Below, in pieces: positions 1-7,367 of a stretch of 15,340 bases of DNA (position 1 is the stretch's first letter; each line of letters begins with the position of its first letter). Under the pieces are notes generated by a model, which searched no databases, was not told where the DNA came from, and worked only from the letters and a program-made list of their open reading frames with translations. The stretch is from Acidobacteria bacterium UBA2994 (lineage in GTDB: Bacteria; Acidobacteriota; Vicinamibacteria; Vicinamibacterales; UBA8438), in the NCBI GenBank assembly GCA_002346545.1, contig DEAA01000001.1:1-15340 (forward strand), given 5' to 3'. The position numbers were made by a program, and so were the translations under genes.

Positions 1-308
1 GCTAGTGCTCTCCGGCGCGGCCACATTCTTGTACAAAGGTTTTTCGCGTAAGGGACAGGCCGGCCGTTCTAATTGGATGGCTCTTGCGGACCCGCGCTGC
101 TTGGTCGTGACAGCAGCGCCAAGATGGGGTTGAGAGGGGCCTACCAGGTCCCTCTGTACCGGTTGGCGCCTGGGACGCCGCTGACCTTGGCATGCGGTGC
201 CAGGGCGTTTCTCAGAGAGGCCCGGTTGTGGGGACGACATGCGCGGGGCTTGTCCAGACTGCGAAAATGGCGTCGGACACCGAAACCCCGAGACCGGTGT
301 TGATCTGG
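1..308. other. Intergenic stretch with no supported gene
   Basis: No reading frame here has a ribosome binding site, a signal peptide or a recognisable protein pattern; the short open frames are rich in Arg, Pro and Gly, as expected of chance frames in GC-rich DNA. This is the downstream flank of the leftward PQQ operon, so a terminator for it would lie here. The only candidate I see is a weak 6-bp inverted repeat (277-282 with 295-300, 12-nt loop), followed on the minus strand by a TTTT near 265-268. That is too weak to call a terminator. Confidence 0.5.
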
Positions 309-2075
309 TTAGTCAGGCAAGGCGAACACGAACAGGTTGTTACCCATGCTCGGCTGAAGCTCGGGTGTCATGCGGAGGTTGATCGATGCGTTGCCGGAGG
401 TGCCGGTACTGACAGCGATGTACTGCTGGCCATCGGCGGCGAAGGAGATGGGATAGCCGCTCACCGGTGAGCCGAGGTTGACCTCCCAGAGGACGGCACC
501 CGTGTCCTGGTCGAACGCACGGAACCGGCCGTTGGTGTCTCCTCCGAAGAGTAGACCGCCCCCGGTAGCGACCAATGACATCGTGGCGGCCCGTTGCTCG
601 TAGAGCCATTCAGTGCGTCCTGTGTCGACCGCGATGGCGCGCACCGTCCCCAGCTGGTCGGTGCCCGGCGTCAGGATGTGGCGGGCCGCCAGCGCGTAGG
701 TGGTGATGCCCCCTTCCAGGGTCGACAGCAGCCGTTGACAAGCGTTCCGGAGCGGGTAGTACATTCGGCCGGTCAGCGGGCTGTAAGCGCCTGCTTCCCA
801 GTCTTTCCCTCCCGCCCAACTGGGGCAGGACATCAGCTCCTGTCCCAGCGCCGAGAAGACCACCTCGGCGTTCACGGCCACCGAGCCGGTGGCGCCATCG
901 ATGTCGTTGATGACGTTCTGAGCGACCGTAGGAGTGGCCCAGAGGAACTCGCCCGTTTCCCGGTCCAGGGTATAGACGACGCCGGTCTTGCCCGGAATGC
1001 CGGTCATGACCTTTCGGGTCTCTCCGGGTTGGAGTCGTGGGTTGATCCAGCTCACCTCGTCTGGGTCCGGCGCCACCTGCGTGTCGATCAGGAGGCGCTC
1101 GAACGGATGGTCGAGATCCCAGTGGTCGTTCAGATGTTGGTAGTACCAAACAATCTCGCCGGTGTCTGCGTCGAGCGCGAGCGTTGAGTTGTGGTAGAGG
1201 TGCGCCAGGTCGGCGCCACCGAGCATGAACTTTGGTGCCGGTGAGGTAACCGACGTGCCGATATAGATCAGGTTCAGTTCGGGGTCGTAGCTGGGCACCA
1301 TCCAGGTGCCGACATGCTTACGATCCTCGAACGGCACGTTGCCCCAGGTCTCGTCGCCTGGTTCGCCTGGGCCGGGCACTGTGCGGCGCCGCCAGAGCTC
1401 TTCCCCGGTCACGGCGTCATGCGCGGTGATCACGCAGGCGTCCGGGGTGGCGGTTCCGCGGCAGCTCCGGCCGGAAATGACCTTGCCATTAGCCACGATC
1501 GGGCCGGAGGTCTGCAGCGCGGGATTGACCGTGTAGTCGAGGATCTGGGTCTCCCACGCCATCTCGCCAGTTACCGCGTCAAGTGCCATCAGGTAGTCGT
1601 CGCCCGTGGTGTCGAGGATGTATCGACCATGAATCGCGATCGCGCGTTTAGTAGAGACCAGCCCGCCCATGTGTGCATTGAGGTCGTCCGGAAGGTTTCG
1701 CCGATGTTCCCAGACAAGGTTGCCCGTTGCCCCGTCGAGCGCCTGGATCACGTCATTCGGGTTTGGCATGTAGAGGACACCCTGGTAGGCGAGCGGGGTG
1801 CCCTGCTGGTTGCCGCTGTTCAGGGCTCGGGTCCACACCATTCGTAGATCGTCAACGTTGCTCCTGTCGATCTGGTCGAGTGGGCTGTACCCCCAGCCGT
1901 CGAGCGTACGACGCCACATCAGCCAATCCTCAGGCGCGGGCGCTTGCAGTATGGCGTCGGTTATGGGGACGAACGTGTCGTTCGACGCATCTGCCTGCGG
2001 CTGGGCCAAGGCCGTCGCGCTGAGGGCGAGGGCGATGACGAGCGACGGAACGAGACGCAGCTTGGGTGAGTGCAT
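309..2075 (-). CDS. PQQ-dependent dehydrogenase (quinoprotein alcohol dehydrogenase type), secreted
   Basis: This 588-aa protein is a periplasmic quinoprotein that would oxidise an alcohol, polyol or aldehyde using PQQ. Residues 1-24 are a Sec signal peptide (Ala-Leu-Ala-Gln cleavage site). The rest shows repeated propeller-blade motifs of the form A-x-D-x-x-T-G-x-x-x-W, for example near residues 113-122, 165-174, 220-228, 301-310, 370-379, 482-490 and 521-530. The probable catalytic Asp is D320 in W319-D-L-D322. The adjacent Cys pair of methanol dehydrogenase is absent; instead C205 and C214 lie where the PQQ-contacting Glu region would be, and C417 and C446 are further on. There is no C-terminal CxxCH haem domain, so a separate electron acceptor is needed. 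The start lies 5 bp after the stop of the upstream dehydrogenase and has no clear Shine-Dalgarno sequence, so translational coupling is likely. The family is clear; the substrate is unknown. Confidence 0.9.
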   Translation of the reverse strand: MHSPKLRLVPSLVIALALSATALAQPQADASNDTFVPITDAILQAPAPEDWLMWRRTLDGWGYSPLDQIDRSNVDDLRMVWTRALNSGNQQGTPLAYQGVLYMPNPNDVIQALDGATGNLVWEHRRNLPDDLNAHMGGLVSTKRAIAIHGRYILDTTGDDYLMALDAVTGEMAWETQILDYTVNPALQTSGPIVANGKVISGRSCRGTATPDACVITAHDAVTGEELWRRRTVPGPGEPGDETWGNVPFEDRKHVGTWMVPSYDPELNLIYIGTSVTSPAPKFMLGGADLAHLYHNSTLALDADTGEIVWYYQHLNDHWDLDHPFERLLIDTQVAPDPDEVSWINPRLQPGETRKVMTGIPGKTGVVYTLDRETGEFLWATPTVAQNVINDIDGATGSVAVNAEVVFSALGQELMSCPSWAGGKDWEAGAYSPLTGRMYYPLRNACQRLLSTLEGGITTYALAARHILTPGTDQLGTVRAIAVDTGRTEWLYEQRAATMSLVATGGGLLFGGDTNGRFRAFDQDTGAVLWEVNLGSPVSGYPISFAADGQQYIAVSTGTSGNASINLRMTPELQPSMGNNLFVFALPD

Positions 2076-2080
2076 GATGT

Positions 2081-3802
2081 CTACTGTGGCGGCAGGGCGA
2101 AGCTCAGGATCAGGTCGCCACCTCGACGGCCGCGAGAGCCGCCGCCCGAGGCGACGGTGATGAACTCTTCCCCATCAACCATGTAGACCGAGGGTGAGGC
2201 GAAGATGCCGGAGCCGGTGTTGAACTTCCAGAGCTCCTCACCGGTCTTCGCGTCATAGGCGTAGAAGTAACCGGCTTCATTGCTGCCGGCGCCGACGAAG
2301 ACCACGCCCCCCTTGGTGACGACGGCGCCCGCCTGGCCGTAGCCGTCGAATATCTGCCGCCAGATGAGCTCGCCAGTGGTCGGGTCGTACGCCGAGAAGT
2401 AGCCCTTCGGCCGTCGCCCACGGCCAGCGTTGTAGGGCATGTCGATGGCGTTGACGTATAGCAGGCCGGTGTCGTCGCTATAGGCAATTGGACCGTAGTT
2501 GGCGCCGCCGCCCATACCGGGTGCAAAGATCTGGTTGGGGCCGAGCGGCGTGTACTGCGGAACGACGGTGTTTTCCGCGAGGTGCTCAGGATCGATGTCG
2601 GTCGGGACCACTGGCGACACCGGTTCCATCATCTCCCCGTTTGCCTTGTGGGGAATTGGCTGGGTCGGCCAGGGCTGTTCACCTTCACGGTCGGTTTCGG
2701 TCGAGACCGGCATCTCTGGAATGGGGTGCACCGGCTCGCCGGTCTCGCGGTTCAAGATGTAGAGCCAGCTGTTCTTGTTGGCTTGGGCCAACGCCTTGAC
2801 CGCTTCGCCGTCGACCACCATGTCAAACAGCACCGGTTGCTGGCCGTTGTCGTAGTCCCAGACGTCATGGTGCACCTGCTGGTAGTACCACTCCATCTGA
2901 CCATTTTCGAGCGACAGCGCCACGATCGAATCGGTGAACAAATTCATGCCCCCCCGCTTGGTGCTGTCACCGAAGGGGTTGCCTACGGCGATATAAAGGA
3001 GGCCCAGTTCCGGATCGATTGACGGGGTTTCCCAGATGCCGCCGCCGTTGCGGCCGCCGCCGACCCAGGTCGAGCCGGCGATGTCCCAGCCCTGGTCGTT
3101 CTCGTCCTGGGGGATGGTGTTGAAGTGCCAGAGCACCTCGCCGGTCCTGGCGTCGATGGCCAGTACGTACCCGCCCGGAATCATGCTCTCGCTCCGGGTT
3201 GCCCCGACGTACAAGACACCCTCATGAATTTGAGGGGCGCTGGTGAACCAGTAGCCCATAGAGATGGCGGTCTCCGTGTCCGGATAGCGGAGCCTCAGGA
3301 TATCCAGAATGACCGACGCCTGGCCGTTCTCACCAAAGCCCTCGATGGGATCGCCGGTTTCGGCGTCGAGTGCGAACATGAATGAGCCGGCCGCGCTGTA
3401 CACCACACCATCGGCATAGGTCACGCCACGGTGGCGGAAGATGTAACCCTCCTGGCGACCGCCACCCAGCAGCTGTGTGACGTCATAGGTCCACAGCAGG
3501 TGCCCGTCCTTGGCGTTGACGGCGTACACGCTCCCGCGGGAGTCGGTCACGTACATGACGCCATCGACGATCACTGGGGTGGTCTGGTTGCTGACCCCGT
3601 CGATGACCCCGTGCTGGAACAACCAGCGCGGCGTCAGCAGGTGCGCGTTCTCCGGCGTGATCTGGTCGGTTTCGGAGAAGCGGCTGCCATGGAGATCGAG
3701 GTTGTGCAGGCGCCAGTCGACGTTCTGGGCCGCCACGGGCGGCGCCAGGCTGAGGCTGGCGGCGAGTAGGAATAGGTAGGCGATTCGGGTCTGCGAGATC
3801 AT
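2081..3802 (-). CDS. PQQ-dependent dehydrogenase (quinoprotein, glucose-dehydrogenase-like), secreted
   Basis: This 573-aa quinoprotein is the middle gene of the leftward three-gene unit. The start at 3802 gives a good Sec signal peptide (residues 1-26, ending Val-Ala-Ala-Gln). It has a GGAGG about 11 nt upstream, slightly long spacing. The open frame continues upstream to 4186, but that extension overlaps the neighbouring gene and is Arg-rich, so I reject it. Propeller motifs include residues 145-150, 217-225, 472-481 and 516-525. FRHRGV (122-127) resembles the segment near the PQQ site of glucose-dehydrogenase-type enzymes. H311-H312-D-V-W315-D316-Y-D318 carries the probable catalytic Asp. 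There is no adjacent Cys pair and no haem-binding motif. The last residues include a Gly/Ser/Arg-rich loop (552-562) before the final propeller strand. It probably oxidises a sugar or alcohol in the periplasm; which one cannot be read from the sequence. Confidence 0.9.
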   Translation of the reverse strand: MISQTRIAYLFLLAASLSLAPPVAAQNVDWRLHNLDLHGSRFSETDQITPENAHLLTPRWLFQHGVIDGVSNQTTPVIVDGVMYVTDSRGSVYAVNAKDGHLLWTYDVTQLLGGGRQEGYIFRHRGVTYADGVVYSAAGSFMFALDAETGDPIEGFGENGQASVILDILRLRYPDTETAISMGYWFTSAPQIHEGVLYVGATRSESMIPGGYVLAIDARTGEVLWHFNTIPQDENDQGWDIAGSTWVGGGRNGGGIWETPSIDPELGLLYIAVGNPFGDSTKRGGMNLFTDSIVALSLENGQMEWYYQQVHHDVWDYDNGQQPVLFDMVVDGEAVKALAQANKNSWLYILNRETGEPVHPIPEMPVSTETDREGEQPWPTQPIPHKANGEMMEPVSPVVPTDIDPEHLAENTVVPQYTPLGPNQIFAPGMGGGANYGPIAYSDDTGLLYVNAIDMPYNAGRGRRPKGYFSAYDPTTGELIWRQIFDGYGQAGAVVTKGGVVFVGAGSNEAGYFYAYDAKTGEELWKFNTGSGIFASPSVYMVDGEEFITVASGGGSRGRRGGDLILSFALPPQ

Positions 3803-3864
3803 CGGGCGTTCGTCCTCCAGGCGACCAAGGGTAGTCGACCGCCAATCCGAACCTAAGTACGGGC

Positions 3865-5790
3865 TTACGGCAACGAGAACGCGACGAGTTCCTGGTTGGC
3901 GCCGGAGCCGGTCGCGATTAGCACAAACTGCTGTCCGTCGTCGGTTTCGTAGGTCATCGGCGTGGCCGTCGAGCGCTCGATGAGCGCGCCATGCCACAGT
4001 TCCTCGCCGGTCACTTTGTCGAAGGCATACAACGCGTCTTCGCCGCCCCCTGCGAAATAGAGCCCACCTGCCGTAACAAACCCTCCCGGGGCGCCTGGGG
4101 TGCCGAGCCGGTCTGGCACCTCGACGTCGGCCAGTCCCGGATGGTTCCGGATCCGGTCGCTGCCACGGCCGAAGGGCACGCGCCACGCGATCGTGCCGGC
4201 GTTCATATCGACGGCTACCAAGTATGCGTAGGGGGGGCGGTTGAGCGGTAGACCGCCTTCGAACGTCGGCCGCCGTCCGGTGACAGTGTCGTAGCCGACG
4301 TAGTCTGGGTCGTCGGTGTCAGCGAATGGGTTCCGGGTAGTTTGAGGATCGAACTTCGCCAGGGTGAAGACTGCCGGCATGTTCGAGGTTTTGACGTAGA
4401 GGTAGCCGGTGTCGGGGTCGTAGGCGCCGCCGCCCCAGTTGATCGCCCCCCCGCCGCCTGGACGGACGAGCGAGCCCTCCAGGCTTGGAGGGGTGTACAG
4501 CGGTCCGGTGCGCAATCCGTTCATCGCCTCACGGGCAGCCGCGGCCAGCTCCGGTGTGAGGTCGAAGAGATCGTCGCCGGTCATCCCTGCTTGGGGCAGC
4601 ACGTTTGGGGGCTGGGTCGGAAACGGCTGCGTGGGCGCGGTCCGCTCACCCGGCACGTCGCTTTGAGGGACTTCCCGTTCTTCGATTGGCCAGACAGGTT
4701 CGCCGGTGAGCCGATCGAAGGTGAAGATCAGTCCTTGCTTGGTGAGTTGCGCGATCGCGTCGATGTCACGCCCCTCGACGGTAATTGACATCAACATCGG
4801 CTGAGTCGGCAGGTCGTAGTCCCAGACGCCGTGGTGGACGATCTGGAAGTGCCAGTCCCGCTCGCCGGTGTTAGCGTCGAGCGCCACGATGCTCTCGGCA
4901 AACAGGTTGTCGCCGAGACGAGAGCCGCCGTAGTAGCTGTTAGTGGGGTTCCCGACGGGCAGATAGACCCGCTCGTTCGCTTCGTCGACGGTCACGCCGG
5001 CCCAGACGTTGGTTGCGCCCGTGTAGCGCCACGACTCGTTTTCCCAGCTCTGACTACCGAACTCGCCCTCCTGGGGGATCGTGTGGAAGCTCCAGACCAA
5101 CGCGCCCGTATGTGCGTTGTACGCTCGGACGTCGCCTGGTGGGGTCCGGCGATAGATTACCCGGTCGCCGACGGCGCTGCCGACGATAACGAGATCTTTG
5201 AACATCACCGGCGCGGCGTTGAACTCGAAGTGGCTCTGTTCGATCGACCAGATTAGGTCGCGACTAAGATCGACGATGCCCCCCTCGCCAAATGAGGGCA
5301 CGACCTCACCAGTGGCTGCGTCCAGACAGAACAGGCGGAACCGGCTTGCAAGGAAGATGCGCAAGTCGTCGCCATCGCGCCAGACCGTAACGCCACGGTG
5401 TCGAAAGCCGCCACCGAGCGTCGGCATTCCGCCCTCGTACGCCCGAGGGTCGAAGACCCACTTTTCCTCGCCGGTTGCGGGGTCCAGCGCAGCTACCCGA
5501 TTGTAGTTGGAGCTCACGAAGACGGTGCCGTCAATCATGATTGGCGTGCTCGTGAAGCTTCCTGGCGTCGTGCCGTACTCCGGCCGGGGGCGGTCCTCCG
5601 GCTGCCAGCTCCAGGCCTGACGCAACTGATCCACGTTGGCGGGAGTGATTTGATCGGCGGCCGACGCGCGTGTGTTGCCTTCGTCGGCACCGACGTGGGT
5701 CCACGAGACCTGGGCCGAGGCTGGAGCGAGACCTAAGACGCTCGACAGCAGGAATCCAATCAGGGAACGGCGAACGAAGGACGGGCGCAT
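3865..5790 (-). CDS. PQQ-dependent dehydrogenase (membrane-glucose-dehydrogenase-like propeller), secreted
   Basis: This 641-aa protein is the first gene of the PQQ unit. The start at 5790 has AAGGA about 7 nt upstream and yields a signal peptide of residues 1-27 (Pro-Ala-Ser-Ala-Gln); the open frame extends to 5838 but that part has no start-like context. Features resemble the propeller of membrane glucose dehydrogenase without its five N-terminal membrane helices. They include FRHRGV (129-134), PPGDVRAYN (217-225) followed by an F-H-T-I-P-Q stretch, VGNP (279-282), and H319-H320-G-V-W323-D324-Y-D326-L-P, where D324 matches the catalytic Asp of the family. PGGGGAINWGGGAYDP (443-458) is a typical substrate-side loop. 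There is no CxxCH. It is followed after 62 bp by the second dehydrogenase. It likely oxidises a sugar or polyol; the family is firm, the substrate is not. Confidence 0.9.
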   Translation of the reverse strand: MRPSFVRRSLIGFLLSSVLGLAPASAQVSWTHVGADEGNTRASAADQITPANVDQLRQAWSWQPEDRPRPEYGTTPGSFTSTPIMIDGTVFVSSNYNRVAALDPATGEEKWVFDPRAYEGGMPTLGGGFRHRGVTVWRDGDDLRIFLASRFRLFCLDAATGEVVPSFGEGGIVDLSRDLIWSIEQSHFEFNAAPVMFKDLVIVGSAVGDRVIYRRTPPGDVRAYNAHTGALVWSFHTIPQEGEFGSQSWENESWRYTGATNVWAGVTVDEANERVYLPVGNPTNSYYGGSRLGDNLFAESIVALDANTGERDWHFQIVHHGVWDYDLPTQPMLMSITVEGRDIDAIAQLTKQGLIFTFDRLTGEPVWPIEEREVPQSDVPGERTAPTQPFPTQPPNVLPQAGMTGDDLFDLTPELAAAAREAMNGLRTGPLYTPPSLEGSLVRPGGGGAINWGGGAYDPDTGYLYVKTSNMPAVFTLAKFDPQTTRNPFADTDDPDYVGYDTVTGRRPTFEGGLPLNRPPYAYLVAVDMNAGTIAWRVPFGRGSDRIRNHPGLADVEVPDRLGTPGAPGGFVTAGGLYFAGGGEDALYAFDKVTGEELWHGALIERSTATPMTYETDDGQQFVLIATGSGANQELVAFSLP

Positions 5791-5823
5791 GGGTAGTCCT
5801 TTCGGCAGTCGAAGAGTAGCTCG

Positions 5824-5829
5824 ATTATA
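5824..5829 (-). promoter_or_regulatory. Candidate -10 box of the PQQ operon
   Basis: The minus strand reads a perfect TATAAT here, placing a transcription start near 5817 and a leader of roughly 27 nt before the ATG at 5790. I find no recognisable -35 box at the usual distance, so this rests on the -10 hexamer and its position. Confidence 0.5.
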
Positions 5830-5866
5830 GCGGCGCACGGTGAGATCGGCGCTGATGCCGGGTTGA

Positions 5867-5895
5867 TTGACGGTGCACTGGGGGCATGCTACCGT
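5867..5895 (+). promoter_or_regulatory. Candidate sigma70-type promoter of the cytochrome/monooxygenase-like gene
   Basis: TTGACG (5867-5872) is followed after 17 bp by TACCGT (5890-5895), which is preceded by TGC (5887-5889), giving an extended -10 pattern. The expected transcription start near 5902 leaves a leader of about 40 nt with GAGGGAG (5930-5936) ahead of the ATG at 5943. It lies back to back with the -10 box of the PQQ operon, so the two divergent units may share regulation. Confidence 0.5.
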
Positions 5896-5942
5896 CGCCG
5901 CTTAGGTAAGCTGACAATCCAGTCTTCTCGAGGGAGTGCACC

Positions 5943-7367
5943 ATGCAGAGTCCCCGTCGAGTCGTTGTCCGGGCCGTCACTGTGGCGGGAGCGTTGTCGC
6001 TCCTGATCGTTCCTGGGGCGTTGGCCCAGGCGCAGACCGACGTCACCTTTACCCGCGACATCGCTCCGATTCTCCAGCGGAGTTGCCAGCATTGCCATCG
6101 GCCGAATTCCGTTGCGCCGATGTCGCTGCTGACCTACGAAGAAGTCCGGCCGTGGGTCCGCGCGATCAAGCAGCGTACCGCGCTGCGGAATGAGCGCGGG
6201 GCGATGCCGCCGTGGTTCGTCGAGAAGGACATCGGCATCCAGCATTTCAAGGACGACCCCTCGCTCAGCGACAAGGAGATCGACATGATCGGTCGCTGGG
6301 CCGACAGTGGCGCTCCGCGCGGCAATCCGGCCGAACTGCCCCCGCCCCGCTTCAACGACGGGGACGAGGACGCTTGGCGTATCGGGACTCCTGACCTGGT
6401 GCTGCGGTCGCCCGAGATTCTTGTGCGCGCGACCGGCGCCGATCGGTGGGAGCCGGTCGGTCTGGTCCCGACGGGGCTCACTGAGGATCGGTATGTCGCG
6501 GCGGTCGAGATCCGCGAGGTCAACGACGTGCCGGCTGAGGGGGGAAGCAACACCGTCGGCGGGCGCTTCGTCTTCCATCACCTCAACTGGTCGTCGCACC
6601 CGCTCGAGGACGAGGACCCGGACGCCTTCACCTCCGACAAGACCACGGTCTGGCCGGTGCACGAGGTGGGACGAAACGCCGACATCTTCCCGGACAACGC
6701 AGGCCGGATTCTGTCGGCCGATTCGGTGCTCAACCTCGAGACCGCGCATCTCCACTCGAACGGTCGAGATACCCTGGCGTATCTGGAGTTCGCGTTCAAG
6801 CTGCATCCGGTCGGCTACGAACCTGAGGTGCAGTGGGTGCGGCGGTTCACCGGAAACGGCATCGACATCTCGGTGAAGCCAACCATGAAGGACCAGGAAC
6901 TTCACGCCTATGTCGTGCTTCAGCAGAACACCAAGATCCTGACCTTCGAGCCCCATATGCACGCGCCCGGAATCCGCATGTGTCTTGAAGCGATCTGGGG
7001 ACACCAGATTGAGACCCTGACCTGTGCGGGCTACGACCACAACTGGGTGCGCAGCTACGTGTATGCTGACGATGCCGCACCCCTGCTTCCGGAAGGGACC
7101 ATCCTGCACCTGACCGGATTCATGGATACCACGCCCTCGAATCGAAATGTGGCGGACCCGCGGAACTGGGGCGGTGGAGGACGCCGGTCGGTGGCGAACA
7201 TGTTCATCGATCTGGGTGAGGGCATTGCTCTCTCCGATGAGGAGTTCGAGCGCGAGATGTTGGCGCGCCGGACACGTCTGAACCTCACAAAGAACGACTA
7301 CGTGGTTGGATGTCCGCTGTGTCTGGCTGAGTTTCCGTCCCAGATGGAGGCCGAGGGTGGCCAGTAG
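5943..7367 (+). CDS. Cytochrome c domain fused to copper type II monooxygenase-like region, secreted
   Basis: This is a 474-aa exported protein. GAGGGAG lies 6 nt before the ATG, and residues 1-29 form a signal peptide (hydrophobic core, then Ala-Leu-Ala-Gln). Residues about 35-125 are a small cytochrome-c-like domain: C48-Q-H-C51-H52 binds haem covalently, with M60 or M88 (in AMPPWF) as possible second ligand. Residues about 145-425 resemble the copper type II ascorbate-dependent monooxygenase fold: H212-H213, H269-L-H271, H338-M-H340 and M394 are arranged like the two copper sites of peptidylglycine monooxygenase. A C457-P-L-C460 pair lies near the C terminus. The next gene starts inside its last codons. 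I infer a periplasmic redox enzyme able to pass electrons between haem and copper. Homologues are usually annotated only as hypothetical or cytochrome c proteins, and no substrate is known to me. Confidence 0.75.
   Translation: MQSPRRVVVRAVTVAGALSLLIVPGALAQAQTDVTFTRDIAPILQRSCQHCHRPNSVAPMSLLTYEEVRPWVRAIKQRTALRNERGAMPPWFVEKDIGIQHFKDDPSLSDKEIDMIGRWADSGAPRGNPAELPPPRFNDGDEDAWRIGTPDLVLRSPEILVRATGADRWEPVGLVPTGLTEDRYVAAVEIREVNDVPAEGGSNTVGGRFVFHHLNWSSHPLEDEDPDAFTSDKTTVWPVHEVGRNADIFPDNAGRILSADSVLNLETAHLHSNGRDTLAYLEFAFKLHPVGYEPEVQWVRRFTGNGIDISVKPTMKDQELHAYVVLQQNTKILTFEPHMHAPGIRMCLEAIWGHQIETLTCAGYDHNWVRSYVYADDAAPLLPEGTILHLTGFMDTTPSNRNVADPRNWGGGGRRSVANMFIDLGEGIALSDEEFEREMLARRTRLNLTKNDYVVGCPLCLAEFPSQMEAEGGQ
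7346..7350 (+). promoter_or_regulatory. Ribosome binding site deciding the GTG start at 7357
   Basis: GGAGG, inside the coding end of the cytochrome/monooxygenase-like gene, lies 6 nt before GTG at 7357. A second in-frame GTG at 7369 has no comparable site, and the upstream ATG at 7306 would add an unlikely Arg/Trp-rich stretch before the signal peptide. Confidence 0.55.

Noticed and set aside
3803..4186. N-terminal extension of the 573-aa PQQ dehydrogenase
   Set aside because: It is Arg-rich, overlaps the upstream dehydrogenase gene and would bury the signal peptide that begins at 3802.
2833..4850. Reading the W-D-Y-D motifs of the other two PQQ dehydrogenases as evidence of lanthanide use
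   Set aside because: Glucose-dehydrogenase-type quinoproteins with ordinary Ca2+ or Mg2+ sites also have an Asp two residues after the catalytic Asp, so the motif is not diagnostic in these two.
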